NCBI RefSeq assembly: GCF_013179805.1
Contig: NZ_SRRZ01000032.1
Coordinates: 1 to 58,197, forward strand
Source: Microcoleus asticus IPMA8
Lineage (GTDB): Bacteria; Cyanobacteriota; Cyanobacteriia; Cyanobacteriales; Microcoleaceae
Length of the DNA stretch: 58,197 bases
Reading direction: 5' to 3'
Part shown: piece after piece, positions 28,176 to 37,456 of the stretch
Position numbering within the stretch: position 1 is the first letter of the stretch
Layout: each line of letters begins with the position of its first letter
Made by a program: the position numbers and the translations under genes
The notes under the pieces: generated by a model
Told to the model about the DNA's origin: nothing
Seen by the model: the letters and a program-made list of their open reading frames with translations, nothing else
Database searches by the model: none

Positions 28176-28207
28176 CATTTTAGATTTTAAATTTTAGATT
28201 TTAGATT
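28176..28207. repeat. STRR array, ATTTTAG-type units
   Basis: Several heptads, one degenerate, between the two kinase genes. The stop codon of the next gene (28201-28203) lies inside it. Confidence 0.85.
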
Positions 28208-31200
28208 GGGAAAGAGGGATCGTCCGAGTTGACAGCAGGTAGCGAAAACCAGAAAGTCGAGCCTTCTCCGGGAGTGCTTTCGACGCCGATCGAGCCGCCG
28301 TGAGCTTTGATAATTTGCTTGCAGAGGTACAATCCCAAACCCAGCCCTGTTAATTGTCGGCTATTAGGGTCTTGAACGTAAAGTTCAAACAGAGATTCCC
28401 GCTGTTTGGCGCTGATTCCCACTCCATTATCTGTTACAGTACAGCGAACCATTTTTACGGTCACTCCGGGCAATTTGCTGCCGATATTGCCAATTTGACC
28501 CTGATAGCGGGGCATTTTGCAACTGCCGTCGAGGTTGAATTTGGCCAGGGTTTCCTGATTTTTCTGGGTGGTCTCGCACATCCTAGGACGATCGCCCGCA
28601 GCAGATATCCCGTTAGCGATACAGCGGGCAAGCGGATTATTGGGCGATGTTAAAGCCTGTGAATTTTCTTCATAACTTAGCGCTGTTTCAACTGCAATTA
28701 CCTCCGCTTTAAAAGTTATATTGACTCCCGGAGGATTGTGTTTAATAGCATTAGTCAACAGATTTTCTAGCACGCGCTGCAAGTGTTGGCGATCGGCATT
28801 GACTTGTGGCAAATCCGCCGGAATATCAAACGTCAAAGTTGCTTGATTTTTGGCCAGTATCGGTTCTAAATCGGCAATAATGGCTGAAGCCAAAGACGGC
28901 AAATGTAGCGGTAAAGTATTGAGAACAATACCTTTGACCTCGCTAGCGTGAGCGTCGAGCAGGGAATTAACCATGGTCAACTGGTGTTCGCTGGCTTGAA
29001 CGATCCGCTCCAAAATCGATCGAGAAACCGGAACATCTTGTAGAGATTCTGAGGGCGATTTGTTGAGCAAATTTTTTAGCAGTATTAACATTCCCATAAC
29101 TGGAGTGCGGAGATTGTGAGAAACTGCGTGCAAAAATAGGTCTTTCAGGCGGTTGCTTTCTTGCAGTTCGTGCATTTTTTGCTGTAGTTGGCGGGTGCGT
29201 TCCTCCACTTGAGATTCCAAGTTGGCATTGAGATCTTTAACCTGCTGCAAAAGTTGGGCTTGCTGGAGAGCGATCGCCACTTGGGTAGCGAGTTTTTCCA
29301 ACAAATCAATTTCAAATTCCTGCCACTGGCGGGGCCCCGAGCACTGGTTGACGGCCAAGATCCCGAACAATTGATCCCCCAGGAAGATCGGCACATTTAA
29401 CGTCGCGCGAATTTGATAGTCGCTGTACAATTGGGCAATTGGAACGCTGAGTTGAACGCTAGCAGTATCGGAGATAGCTCGGACGCGGTTGTTAGCATAA
29501 AAAGTTCTCTGGTTTTCGAGGTGATTCTCGTCAGCAAGTGCCCACCCCAAAAGAGAACGGCATTGGGCATCCACAGACTCGGCCACAACCTTACCGTACA
29601 CCGGGCTAGGAAGATGTAGCCCCTCCACGTCCATAATACCGATGAAAGCGCGGTCTGCCTTGAAAAATTGCCGGACTTCGGCAACAGTAGTGTTGAGAAT
29701 TTCTTCGAGGTCAAGGGAGTTGCGAATTCGCAGGGCGATTTCTGAGAGCAAGCGATCGCGATCGGAGGACGCCCGCAAAGCGGTTTCCCCGCGGTGGCGT
29801 TCGGTAACGTCTTGGACTGTGGCAGCGATCGCTCCTGACTCAATTGCCGACTGTTCGCAGACAGTGCGTTCGGAGCCATCTGCCAGCACAATTCGGTAGT
29901 TAATGCAATAGGCTTGGCGTTCAAACATAGCTTGGCGCTGCGATCGCGCCACCAATTCTCGGTCTTCTGGATGTACGGCCTGCAAAAAAACTTCTGGTGT
30001 CGGTTTGACAGTTCCAGGAGCAAAACCCAAGAGGCGGTAAAGTTCGTTTGACCACCGCAATTCGATATTGGATATATCATGTTCTGCGGATTCTTCGCAG
30101 TTGTCAGTTGCTGTGAGGGCGGCGCAATTTAAATCCCAATTTCCCAAGTGAGCGATGCGCTGAGCGTTGGCTAAACTAGCTTCGCGATCGCGCAGCATGG
30201 CGGCTGTGCGGCGCACCTCCACCAGCGCTTGCTGGCGTTCTGCTACGGCGGCGGCCAACATCAGAGCCACAAGGGCGATCGTACCGGTAAAAGCTTGTAA
30301 AAACAAAACCGCCTGTTTGAGATTATCGCTTTTGGCCAAAAACGGGCCGCCTCCCTGTACTGCTCCCCAAATCGCGATGCAAGAGACGATCGAATAAGCA
30401 AAAATAGCTCCCGCCGGTTGAAACCGCAGGGCTGCCCAAACTATTAGAGGAAAAGGCAGATACTCCAGCGGATACTGAGCGATCGCCGCCTGTGTTTTTG
30501 AGCAAAAAAACAGCCAGCTCACGCTCAGCAATAGAGTCAGCCACAGCACTATTTCTGAATAATTAATAATTAAAAATATTAAATTATAACGGTTCTCAGT
30601 TGCAGAAAATGTGTGTATGCGATTACTAATTGGTAGTTGATTATTCTGTCTGTTAAAAAATGCGATAAAAGTTGAAATAATGGGGTTTTTTAGTGGAGAT
30701 TCAAAATTATTAACGGCGTGGTTCAAAGTCAGCAGCACTGGCGTCACGATCAAAATTCCCATCCCGTCTCCGAGCCACGTAGTCCACCAGTTCTGAGAGA
30801 AATTGCTCCACCGATCCCAACCAAAAATGCACGTTCCCAAGTTGCCGAGGGTAGAGCCGAGGAAAGTAGACCCGATGACAGCGCCGGCCACCAAACCCAG
30901 AACATCTCGCAATCGATCGAGTTTGGTAGAAAATCCGCTCTCCCTCAGCAATGCCTCCCCAGCCAGCGCTTGCAAGGTGACACTAAATGCCGATGTGACA
31001 ATGACGGCGGACGGTATACCGGCGGTAGAGTTTAACAGCACCGAACCGAGGGCAATTCCCGGCCACATCCGCCGCCCTTGCAGTAGCAGCGCCGCTAGAG
31101 CAATACCGGCAGGCGGCCACACGGGGGAGGCTTCGGCTTTTACCAGCCCCAGCATCGACGCTGCGAGTTTTCCGGTAACAAAGTAGGTCAGAGCCAGGAT

Positions 31201-31245
31201 ACCGGCGTAGAGAAGCGGTCGAGTGCGGCGGTTGAGCAGTTTCAT
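28201..31245 (-). CDS. MASE1-PAS-GAF sensor histidine kinase
   Basis: A 1014-residue hybrid-sensor-type kinase without receiver. The MASE1 membrane sensor occupies about 1-335, interrupted by a polar, Asn-rich insert at about 175-232. A PAS/PAC region covers about 355-487, GAF about 495-665, and a coiled coil 668-698. The H box is FLHAVSHNLRTP with His710. The HATPase has an N box LLTNAIKHN and G1 TDNGVGIS (938 on). An insertion of about 80 residues (851-930) sits between the N box strand and G1. The adjacent kinase has an insert at the equivalent place. The C terminus and stop are repeat-derived. The ligand is unknown. Confidence 0.9.
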   Translation of the reverse strand: MKLLNRRTRPLLYAGILALTYFVTGKLAASMLGLVKAEASPVWPPAGIALAALLLQGRRMWPGIALGSVLLNSTAGIPSAVIVTSAFSVTLQALAGEALLRESGFSTKLDRLRDVLGLVAGAVIGSTFLGSTLGNLGTCIFGWDRWSNFSQNWWTTWLGDGMGILIVTPVLLTLNHAVNNFESPLKNPIISTFIAFFNRQNNQLPISNRIHTFSATENRYNLIFLIINYSEIVLWLTLLLSVSWLFFCSKTQAAIAQYPLEYLPFPLIVWAALRFQPAGAIFAYSIVSCIAIWGAVQGGGPFLAKSDNLKQAVLFLQAFTGTIALVALMLAAAVAERQQALVEVRRTAAMLRDREASLANAQRIAHLGNWDLNCAALTATDNCEESAEHDISNIELRWSNELYRLLGFAPGTVKPTPEVFLQAVHPEDRELVARSQRQAMFERQAYCINYRIVLADGSERTVCEQSAIESGAIAATVQDVTERHRGETALRASSDRDRLLSEIALRIRNSLDLEEILNTTVAEVRQFFKADRAFIGIMDVEGLHLPSPVYGKVVAESVDAQCRSLLGWALADENHLENQRTFYANNRVRAISDTASVQLSVPIAQLYSDYQIRATLNVPIFLGDQLFGILAVNQCSGPRQWQEFEIDLLEKLATQVAIALQQAQLLQQVKDLNANLESQVEERTRQLQQKMHELQESNRLKDLFLHAVSHNLRTPVMGMLILLKNLLNKSPSESLQDVPVSRSILERIVQASEHQLTMVNSLLDAHASEVKGIVLNTLPLHLPSLASAIIADLEPILAKNQATLTFDIPADLPQVNADRQHLQRVLENLLTNAIKHNPPGVNITFKAEVIAVETALSYEENSQALTSPNNPLARCIANGISAAGDRPRMCETTQKNQETLAKFNLDGSCKMPRYQGQIGNIGSKLPGVTVKMVRCTVTDNGVGISAKQRESLFELYVQDPNSRQLTGLGLGLYLCKQIIKAHGGSIGVESTPGEGSTFWFSLPAVNSDDPSFPI

Positions 31246-31355
31246 GTTTAGATGCGATCTAATCCTCCATTCCTAGTTTTTAATTTAGGCTGCTTTGGGG
31301 CGATCGGGCTTCCTCCTGGCGACTCACCTGACTGGGGGAGTGGGGAGTGGGGAGT

Positions 31356-31383
31356 TGACTGTTGACTGTTGACTGTTGACTGT
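31356..31383. repeat. STRR array, unit TGACTGT x4
   Basis: Four perfect heptads in the spacer before the SpkB-like gene's 3' end. A few imperfect ACTAATG-type copies lie nearby at 31410-31434. Confidence 0.9.
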
Positions 31384-31438
31384 TATTCGTAGCAGCTACC
31401 CACTAACTAATGAGTGCTGACTAATGACTAATGACTTC

Positions 31439-33070
31439 TTAAAATCCAAAACTCCGTTTGCCATCCGGCTTAACAGTAAGCCAATTGGTCTTTGCCATTG
31501 CCAATTGTTCCTCAGAAACTGTAGCGTTGGTAAGATTCGCCCCGCACAAATTTGCTCCCCGCAAATTCGCCTTAGCCAAATAAGCCCCCGTCAAGTCAGC
31601 ACCTCGGAAATCCGCGCCTTCAAAATTGGCAGTGCTGCAATAAGCCTCAGTCAAGTTAGCATCTCGCAAATTCGCTTTAATTAACCTCGCGTGACCCAAA
31701 TTTGCCCCCGACAAATCCGCTGCTTGCAAATTTGCCTTCACCAACCTGGCCTGATAAAAATTCCCCCCCGCTAGCTGCAATTTTTGCAGTTGCAGGCCAG
31801 ACAGTTCGCAGTCAGCAAAATCGCGCTTGCCTTTAAAATATGCCGCTCGCAAGCTGTTGGTGTCCCACTTAACAACAGCTTTCGTTACCTTTGGCCCTGC
31901 TAAATTGTCGCTGGAAGGTCCAACCGTTCCGAAAGTTCTGCCGGACTCAGCCAGAGTTCGGGAAACTCTGGGCTGCATCCCCGTGTTCCCGGATTGGCTA
32001 AAGGAAGTTCTACCAATGCGGCTTTGGTTCGATCGTAAATCTTGATTGATTTTGTTCTGAGGCGGTGACCACGAAGAACCCGCATCATTAAATATTGTCG
32101 GTTCTTCAACTGTACGAGAAGAGCCGTTGAATTGAGTTGCCAAGCCGTCCATCAGAGTTGGGTCTTCAAATTGGCCCGAGAGAGCTCTGAGGACATCTGC
32201 TGCCGATTGGAAGCGGTGGCCAACCATCGGCTTGAGCATTTTTTCGAGAATCCGTGCAAAATTTGGGCTTACCTGAACGTGGGGCTGCCAAACAATTTCG
32301 CCAGTTACTCCATCAAAATCTAAATCCTTGGGCGACTTTCCTGTGAGCAAGTACAAGCAAGTCATGCCCACAGCGTAGATGTCGCTGGCAAATATCGGCC
32401 GCAGCGCCATTTGTTCCGGGGGAGCGAAACTAAATGTGCCGACTGAAAATTTCGTGTTGGCGCTTTGGTCGGCGGGGTCTAATAATATTGTTTGGCTGAC
32501 TTGATCTTTTACCGCTCCGAAGTCAATCAGAACTAAGTGGCTGTCTTGAACTCGGCGAATAATATTTGCGGGTTTGATGTCTCTGTGAATTACTCCTTGG
32601 CTGTGGATATATTGCACTACTGGCAGAATTTCTAATAGAAAATTTTTAACATCCGATTCGTTGAAACGGCCTGACTGCTTGACTTCTTGTTTCAAAGTCG
32701 AGCCTTTAACATACTCTTGAACTAAGTAAAATTGCTGTTCGGTTTCAAAATAGTCTAGCAGCCTCGGTACTTGCGGGTGGTCGCCCAGTTGACCGAGGGT
32801 TTTCGCTTCTCGCTTGAATAATTCCCGCGCCATTTCTAAAACTCGCGGCGACGAACTACTGGGTCGCAGTTGCTTAACCACGCAACTCGGTTGACCGGGC
32901 AATGATATGTCTTTTGCCAGAAATGTAGCTCCAAAACCTCCTTGTCCTAAAGGTTCAGTGACTCGGTAGCGAGCGCGCAGCAATAACCGCGCACCGCAAG
33001 TCTGACACTGAAGAATAGAGTCAGCAGGGTTTTGAGGATGGGGACAGCCCGGATTTACGCAGTAGCTCAT
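31439..33070 (-). CDS. spkB: Serine/threonine protein kinase with pentapeptide repeats (SpkB-like)
   Basis: A 543-residue kinase. The N terminus has a Cys cluster (C4, C9, C22, C25) typical of cyanobacterial SpkB-type kinases. The kinase domain spans about 33-300: GQGGFGATF glycine loop, VVKQL lysine, HRDIKPANI catalytic loop, DFGAVKD, and APPEQ after the activation segment. A low-complexity linker runs from about 305 to 400. About 20 pentapeptide units (A(N/D)Lxx) fill 425-525. All catalytic residues are present, so it should be active. SpkB in Synechocystis links to oxidative stress, but the function here is inferred by architecture. Confidence 0.92.
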   Translation of the reverse strand: MSYCVNPGCPHPQNPADSILQCQTCGARLLLRARYRVTEPLGQGGFGATFLAKDISLPGQPSCVVKQLRPSSSSPRVLEMARELFKREAKTLGQLGDHPQVPRLLDYFETEQQFYLVQEYVKGSTLKQEVKQSGRFNESDVKNFLLEILPVVQYIHSQGVIHRDIKPANIIRRVQDSHLVLIDFGAVKDQVSQTILLDPADQSANTKFSVGTFSFAPPEQMALRPIFASDIYAVGMTCLYLLTGKSPKDLDFDGVTGEIVWQPHVQVSPNFARILEKMLKPMVGHRFQSAADVLRALSGQFEDPTLMDGLATQFNGSSRTVEEPTIFNDAGSSWSPPQNKINQDLRSNQSRIGRTSFSQSGNTGMQPRVSRTLAESGRTFGTVGPSSDNLAGPKVTKAVVKWDTNSLRAAYFKGKRDFADCELSGLQLQKLQLAGGNFYQARLVKANLQAADLSGANLGHARLIKANLRDANLTEAYCSTANFEGADFRGADLTGAYLAKANLRGANLCGANLTNATVSEEQLAMAKTNWLTVKPDGKRSFGF

Positions 33071-33363
33071 GTTAATTGAGTTTGCCTATGTTTTTCTGAT
33101 TTTGCCAGCGTCGCTTGACTGCACAAATTGCCTGTTCCTGCTTCTGGTAGAAATACTGATCTATCAGTTGTCAGCGGGCCGTGCGTCCGGTTGCGAATTG
33201 GAATTGCACCTAAGTCTTTTAGGCAGATATCTTTTCCCTATTTTGATTATCTAGCTGCTGTGAGTTTTTTCTGTGGATGATCCTTGAAAATAGTTTAAAG
33301 ACTTGCTAAATTTGTCCTTTTTTGTGTAAAGTCTTCCTACACTTAGGTGAGCTTTCAAGAGTC

Positions 33364-33471
33364 CGGACAGTTTTTAGTTAGTAATCTGACACCCTCGATT
33401 TTCCGTTGGTAGCGAACTTGCCGAATCGCCTTGAAACCCTTATTCTAAGGTTGGCAATCAAAAACTGTCCG
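33364..33471. repeat. Possible miniature element with 12-bp terminal inverted repeats
   Basis: CGGACAGTTTTT at 33364-33375 and its exact complement at 33460-33471 bound 84 bp without coding potential. No clear target duplication. Confidence 0.45.
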
Positions 33472-33604
33472 AAATATAGATCTTTGCACTGTGAGATATT
33501 TCTAGCATACCTCATTATCTGAATGAGAATGTTACTAATCCCCCCAGCAGCCATCAACATAAGTGACCGATCGCTCGTTTTTGCTTATGTATACCACAAA
33601 ACTA

Positions 33605-33633
33605 TTGACAAAATTAAATTATTATGGTAATAA
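33605..33633 (+). promoter_or_regulatory. Candidate sigma70 promoter for pheT
   Basis: TTGACA, 17 bases, TAATAA (four of six to TATAAT). It lies 103 bases before the pheT ATG. Confidence 0.4.
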
Positions 33634-33735
33634 AGGCTTTGCCGAATCAATTCTGTGACTGCACAGTCGAAGCCTGCCGGCGCAGACTAATGACTAATAA
33701 CTACCGAGCACTGACAACTAACTACTGACTAAATT

Positions 33736-36180
33736 ATGCGTATTTCTCTAAACTGGCTGCGGGAATTGGTGGATGTGTCGATATCCCCGGAAGAATTAGC
33801 CGAAACCCTGACAATGGCCGGGTTTGAAGTCGAAGAAATCGAAGACCGCCGCCCTTGGGCAAGCGGTGTAGTTTTGGGCAAAATCATCGCCTGCGAACAG
33901 CATCCGAATGCAGACAAATTGAGAGTTTGTCAAGTGGATGTCGGCTCTTCACAAGCTTTGAATATTGTTTGCGGCGCACCCAACGCTAGAGCAGACATTT
34001 ACGTGCCTGTCGCTGTTGTCGGAACTTTTCTGCCGACTATTGATTTAAAGATTAAACCTGCTAAATTGCGGGGCGTTCCTTCCGAAGGAATGATTTGTTC
34101 TCTGGCAGAATTGGGACTGGCTAAAGAGTCAGCAGGCATTCACATTTTCGAGTTAGAAAATCCCAAATTGGGCAGCGATATTCGCCCGCTTTTGGGTTTA
34201 GACGACGTGATTTTAGACTTGACAGCAACTGCCAACCGTGCTGACGCTTTGAGCATGGTGGGTGTAGCGCGGGAAGTGGCGGCGCTGACTGGGGCGAGTT
34301 TGAGAATTCCCGAAGCGAATGGTGTGGCGATTCAGGGCAAAGAAAGTCCTGCTTTGGCAGTAGAAATATCGGAACCGCAAGGATGCCCGATTTACATCGG
34401 CACGGCAATTGAAGGTGTGAAAATTGCTGCTTCTCCAGCTTGGTTGCAGCAGCGGTTGCAGGCGGCGGGAGTGCGGCCGATTAATAATGTGGTTGACGTG
34501 ACTAATTACATTTTGCTGGAATGGGGTCAGCCGCTGCACGCTTTCGATCGCGATCGCCTGCAATCTTTCACGGGTACTCAAGATATCAGCATTGGCGTCC
34601 GCTTTGCTAAAACAGGGGAATCCTTCAAAACTTTGGACGGACAAAACCGCAATTTGCAAGCTCAAAATCTGTTAATTACTGCTAGCGACAAACCTGTTGC
34701 CTTAGCTGGGGTAATGGGCGGCGAAGATACGGAAGTTCACGAAGGAACGCAAAATTTAGTTTTGGAAGCAGCGATTTTTGACCAGGCAACGATTCGCCGT
34801 TCTGCGCGCGCTCAAGGCTTGCGGAGCGAGGCATCGATCCGCTACGAACGGGGGGTGAATCAGGCGGCTTTGACGACTGCTTGCAACCGCGCTGTAGCTT
34901 TAATTTTGGAGTTGGCTGGAGGCGCTGCAACGGTTCAGAAAACTGCGACTTCCGGCGATGATTTGAGTTTTTCGCGATCGCTCGAATTGCGTTTAGACCG
35001 AGTAAATCTGGTTTTGGGACAGTTGAAAAGAGGACAAACGGGCGGTTCTAAATATCTGGAACCGGAAGAGGTAAAAAACATTCTCACAGCTTTGGGCTGC
35101 GAAGTTGTGCCGACGGAAAAAGAACGGGTGTTTGCGATCGCCGTTCCTCCTTACCGTTACCGCGATTTAGAAAGGGAAATTGACTTAATTGAAGAAGTTG
35201 CCAGACTCCACGGTTATGACAATTTCTGCGATACTTTGCCTAGCAAAACGGAACCCGGTTATCTGTCACCAGAATATGCGGCAATTCGGAATGTGCGATC
35301 GGCTTTTCGGGCGGCAGGTTTGACGGAACTGATGCACTATTCTTTGGTGAAAACTGAGGGAGACAATCAGGTGGTGCTGGCGAATCCCCTGTTTGTGGAG
35401 TATTCGGCTTTGCGGACAGAAATGCTGTCGGGTTTGATTGATGCTTTCGGGTACAATTTGGAACAGGGAAATGGGGCGCTAAACGGTTTTGAGGTCGGCC
35501 GCATTTTCTGGAAAGATGGGGATGCAATGAAGGAAGCTGATGCAGTAGCGGGGATTATCGGCGGCGATCCGACTGTGTGGAAATGGCAGCAGGGAGGGCG
35601 CGATCGACCTTTGAGTTGGTTTGAGGCAAAAGGTATTTTGGAAAGCGCATTTCAAGAGTTGGGTTTGTCGGTGGAATATCAAAGCGATTCCTCGAATACA
35701 CGCTTGCATCCGGGTCGCACCGCTGCGTTATCGTTAAACGGGAAACATTTAGGAGTTTTTGGACAGTTGCACCCGCAATTGCAGCAAGAAAAGGATTTGC
35801 CTGAGCAGGTTTACGTGTTTCAATTAGATTTAGCGGTGCTGTTGGGTGAATTAGGGCGATCGAGCATTTCGACTCGCAAGTTTGCGGGTTATTCGAGTTT
35901 CCCCGCTTCTGACAGAGATATTGCGTTTTTCGCGCCTGTAGAGGTTGCGGTTGTTGAGATGCAAAGTGCGATGAAAAAGGCGGCGGGTAGTTTGCTGGAT
36001 TCGGTGGAACTGTTCGACGAATATCGGGGCGACAACGTACCGGCGGGCCAGCGGAGTTTGGCTTTTCGGTTAGTTTACCGCGCGGGCGATCGAACTTTGA
36101 GCGAAACTGATGTCGAACCAGCACAACAAAAAGTTCGCGATGTTTTAGTAGAGAAATTCGGCGTTAGTTTGAGAAGCTAA
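33736..36180 (+). CDS. pheT: Phenylalanine--tRNA ligase beta subunit
   Basis: The tRNA-binding and editing subunit of the alpha2beta2 phenylalanyl-tRNA synthetase. 814 residues is the normal length. Modules: tRNA-binding (EMAP-like) about 40-155, B3/B4 editing domains about 205-380, B5 about 400-480, and a C-terminal anticodon-binding ferredoxin-like domain about 720-814 (SSFPASDRDIAFFAPVEV). The B3/4 core contains the characteristic GRKDLTATANRADALS-type block (LDLTATANRADALSMVGVAREVAALTG). pheS is not adjacent, as in many cyanobacteria. Confidence 0.96.
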   Translation: MRISLNWLRELVDVSISPEELAETLTMAGFEVEEIEDRRPWASGVVLGKIIACEQHPNADKLRVCQVDVGSSQALNIVCGAPNARADIYVPVAVVGTFLPTIDLKIKPAKLRGVPSEGMICSLAELGLAKESAGIHIFELENPKLGSDIRPLLGLDDVILDLTATANRADALSMVGVAREVAALTGASLRIPEANGVAIQGKESPALAVEISEPQGCPIYIGTAIEGVKIAASPAWLQQRLQAAGVRPINNVVDVTNYILLEWGQPLHAFDRDRLQSFTGTQDISIGVRFAKTGESFKTLDGQNRNLQAQNLLITASDKPVALAGVMGGEDTEVHEGTQNLVLEAAIFDQATIRRSARAQGLRSEASIRYERGVNQAALTTACNRAVALILELAGGAATVQKTATSGDDLSFSRSLELRLDRVNLVLGQLKRGQTGGSKYLEPEEVKNILTALGCEVVPTEKERVFAIAVPPYRYRDLEREIDLIEEVARLHGYDNFCDTLPSKTEPGYLSPEYAAIRNVRSAFRAAGLTELMHYSLVKTEGDNQVVLANPLFVEYSALRTEMLSGLIDAFGYNLEQGNGALNGFEVGRIFWKDGDAMKEADAVAGIIGGDPTVWKWQQGGRDRPLSWFEAKGILESAFQELGLSVEYQSDSSNTRLHPGRTAALSLNGKHLGVFGQLHPQLQQEKDLPEQVYVFQLDLAVLLGELGRSSISTRKFAGYSSFPASDRDIAFFAPVEVAVVEMQSAMKKAAGSLLDSVELFDEYRGDNVPAGQRSLAFRLVYRAGDRTLSETDVEPAQQKVRDVLVEKFGVSLRS

Positions 36181-36230
36181 AGAGGCCGCTACTCACTAAT
36201 GGAAACCGCCAGGGAATGAATTCCCTGGCT

Positions 36231-36396
36231 CAAAGCTAAAGTCCTCTCAAGAGGACTAACAAGACTTACGGATTACAAGGTAAATTTGCCATTTTTAGCA
36301 AAGCGAAGAATCTCAAATTGTTGCAGTAAAACCGTCTCAAGTGCATAATTGCTAACTAATGAACTCTTCAGTCCTCTTGAGAGGACTTCAGCTTTG
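36231..36396. repeat. Inverted-repeat element after pheT
   Basis: A 27-base arm at 36231-36257 pairs with 36370-36396 with one mismatch. The core AGTCCTCTTGAGAGGACT is itself palindromic. A further palindrome (CCAGGGAA/TTCCCTGG) lies just outside at 36210-36229. The 112-bp centre is AT-rich and non-coding. It could act as a terminator for pheT. Confidence 0.65.
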
Positions 36397-36440
36397 AGGC
36401 GGGGATTTCAACCCCTGCCGGACTAAATTTTTAACGTTAA

Positions 36441-37013
36441 TTAAATTGTCACCAATGGCCGCAACATATCCCGAACCATAAAGGAAATATCGGGAAACTG
36501 CAAAGGAGAAATGCTCGCATCATCCCCAAGAACTACTATACTTTGATAACCATCTTGATTCGGCTCTCGAAATACGTGAAGTTGCCGATTATTAACATCC
36601 AAAACCCAATAATCAGCAATTCCAGATTGAGCATAAATAGTCGCTTTAATCCCCAAATCTGTTCTCAGCGTAGTATCGGCTACTTCAATAATCAGATAAA
36701 CTTCAGAAGGAGTTGGATGATGGTCTTCATAGTAAAGTGGATCGGGTACAACTACAGCAATATCAGGTTCAGGTTCCGAGTAATCATTTAACCGAACAGG
36801 ATCTTGCAGCCGCGCCAAAACTCGATTTCCCAAACGATTTTCCAGTAACTTCTCTGTGCGTTTCACCGCTGCACCATGTGCTGTTCCTTTTGCTGCCATT
36901 TTTACTATTTGTCCTGCCAATAATTCTACTCGTTCATCTTCCTCAAAAATACCAACTTCTGCCATGCGGTGATACTCTTGAACCGTCAACAAACGAAGGT
37001 CTAATAAAGTCAT
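36441..37013 (-). CDS. Uma2 family endonuclease
   Basis: A 190-residue PD-(D/E)XK-fold protein of the DUF820/Uma2 family, very common in cyanobacteria. It has the opening MTLLDLRLLTVQEYHRMAEVGIFEEDERVELLAGQIV, the PEPDIAVVVPDP motif with the first catalytic Asp, and EVYLIIEVADTTLRTDLGIKATIYAQSGIADYWVLD, where the second acidic residue and Lys lie. It sits singly in the spacer between pheT and the YciI gene, opposite in strand. Its biological role is uncertain, and nothing shows a toxin partner. Confidence 0.9.
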   Translation of the reverse strand: MTLLDLRLLTVQEYHRMAEVGIFEEDERVELLAGQIVKMAAKGTAHGAAVKRTEKLLENRLGNRVLARLQDPVRLNDYSEPEPDIAVVVPDPLYYEDHHPTPSEVYLIIEVADTTLRTDLGIKATIYAQSGIADYWVLDVNNRQLHVFREPNQDGYQSIVVLGDDASISPLQFPDISFMVRDMLRPLVTI

Positions 37014-37056
37014 AGCAATCTTCTCCTATCTAAGAATCATCTCTGTTTACCCTCTT

Positions 37057-37083
37057 CCTCTGCGCCCTCTGCGACCTCTGCGG
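37057..37083. repeat. Tandem 9-mer CCTCTGCG(N) x3
   Basis: Three units differing only at the ninth base. A common cyanobacterial spacer repeat. Confidence 0.7.
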
Positions 37084-37173
37084 CTCATTAATCTTATTCT
37101 TAAAATTTTCGTTAAATCCTCTTACTCTTATTGTACAATAACTTTTAAACAAATTTATCTGAGGCTCAAAATC

Positions 37174-37443
37174 GTGACCAAATATGTGATGTGGGGAAGT
37201 TACTGCGAAGACGTTATCGAAAAACGCGCTCCGTTTCGAGACGCTCATTTAGCCGGATTGGCTAAGCAGAAGGAATCGGGTGTGTTAAGTACGATCGGGC
37301 CCACGAAAGATTTAACTAAAGTTTTTGCAATTTACGAAGCGGAAGATGAGGCGGCCGTGCGACAATTGGTGGAAGCCGATCCTTATTGGGTAAATGGGGT
37401 TTGGACTGAGTACGACGTGAAAGAGTGGATTCAAGCTTTTTGA
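37174..37443 (+). CDS. YciI family protein
   Basis: An 89-residue dimeric alpha/beta-barrel protein of the YciI/muconolactone-like fold. It starts at GTG 37174 (MTKYVMWGSYCEDVIEKRAPFRDAHLAGLAKQKESGVLSTIGP) and contains the family HLAGLxxLxxxGxLxxxGP pattern, with a His in the position of the YciI active-site residue. The end EADPYWVNGVWTEYDVKEW fits too. It lies 13 bases upstream of the large gene at 37457 on the same strand, so co-transcription is likely. A functional link is unproven. Confidence 0.85.
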   Translation: MTKYVMWGSYCEDVIEKRAPFRDAHLAGLAKQKESGVLSTIGPTKDLTKVFAIYEAEDEAAVRQLVEADPYWVNGVWTEYDVKEWIQAF

Positions 37444-37456
37444 AGGGGTTAGCAGG

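Larger units (their letters stand above)
33071..33735. other. Spacer before pheT
   Basis: About 660 bases. It has one MITE-like inverted-repeat block (33364-33471), a weak promoter and ACTAATG heptads near the end. No gene is seen. Confidence 0.5.

Noticed and set aside
33069..33254. 61-codon frame opposite the SpkB start
   Set aside because: It overlaps the spkB start, has no RBS, and has no recognisable pattern.
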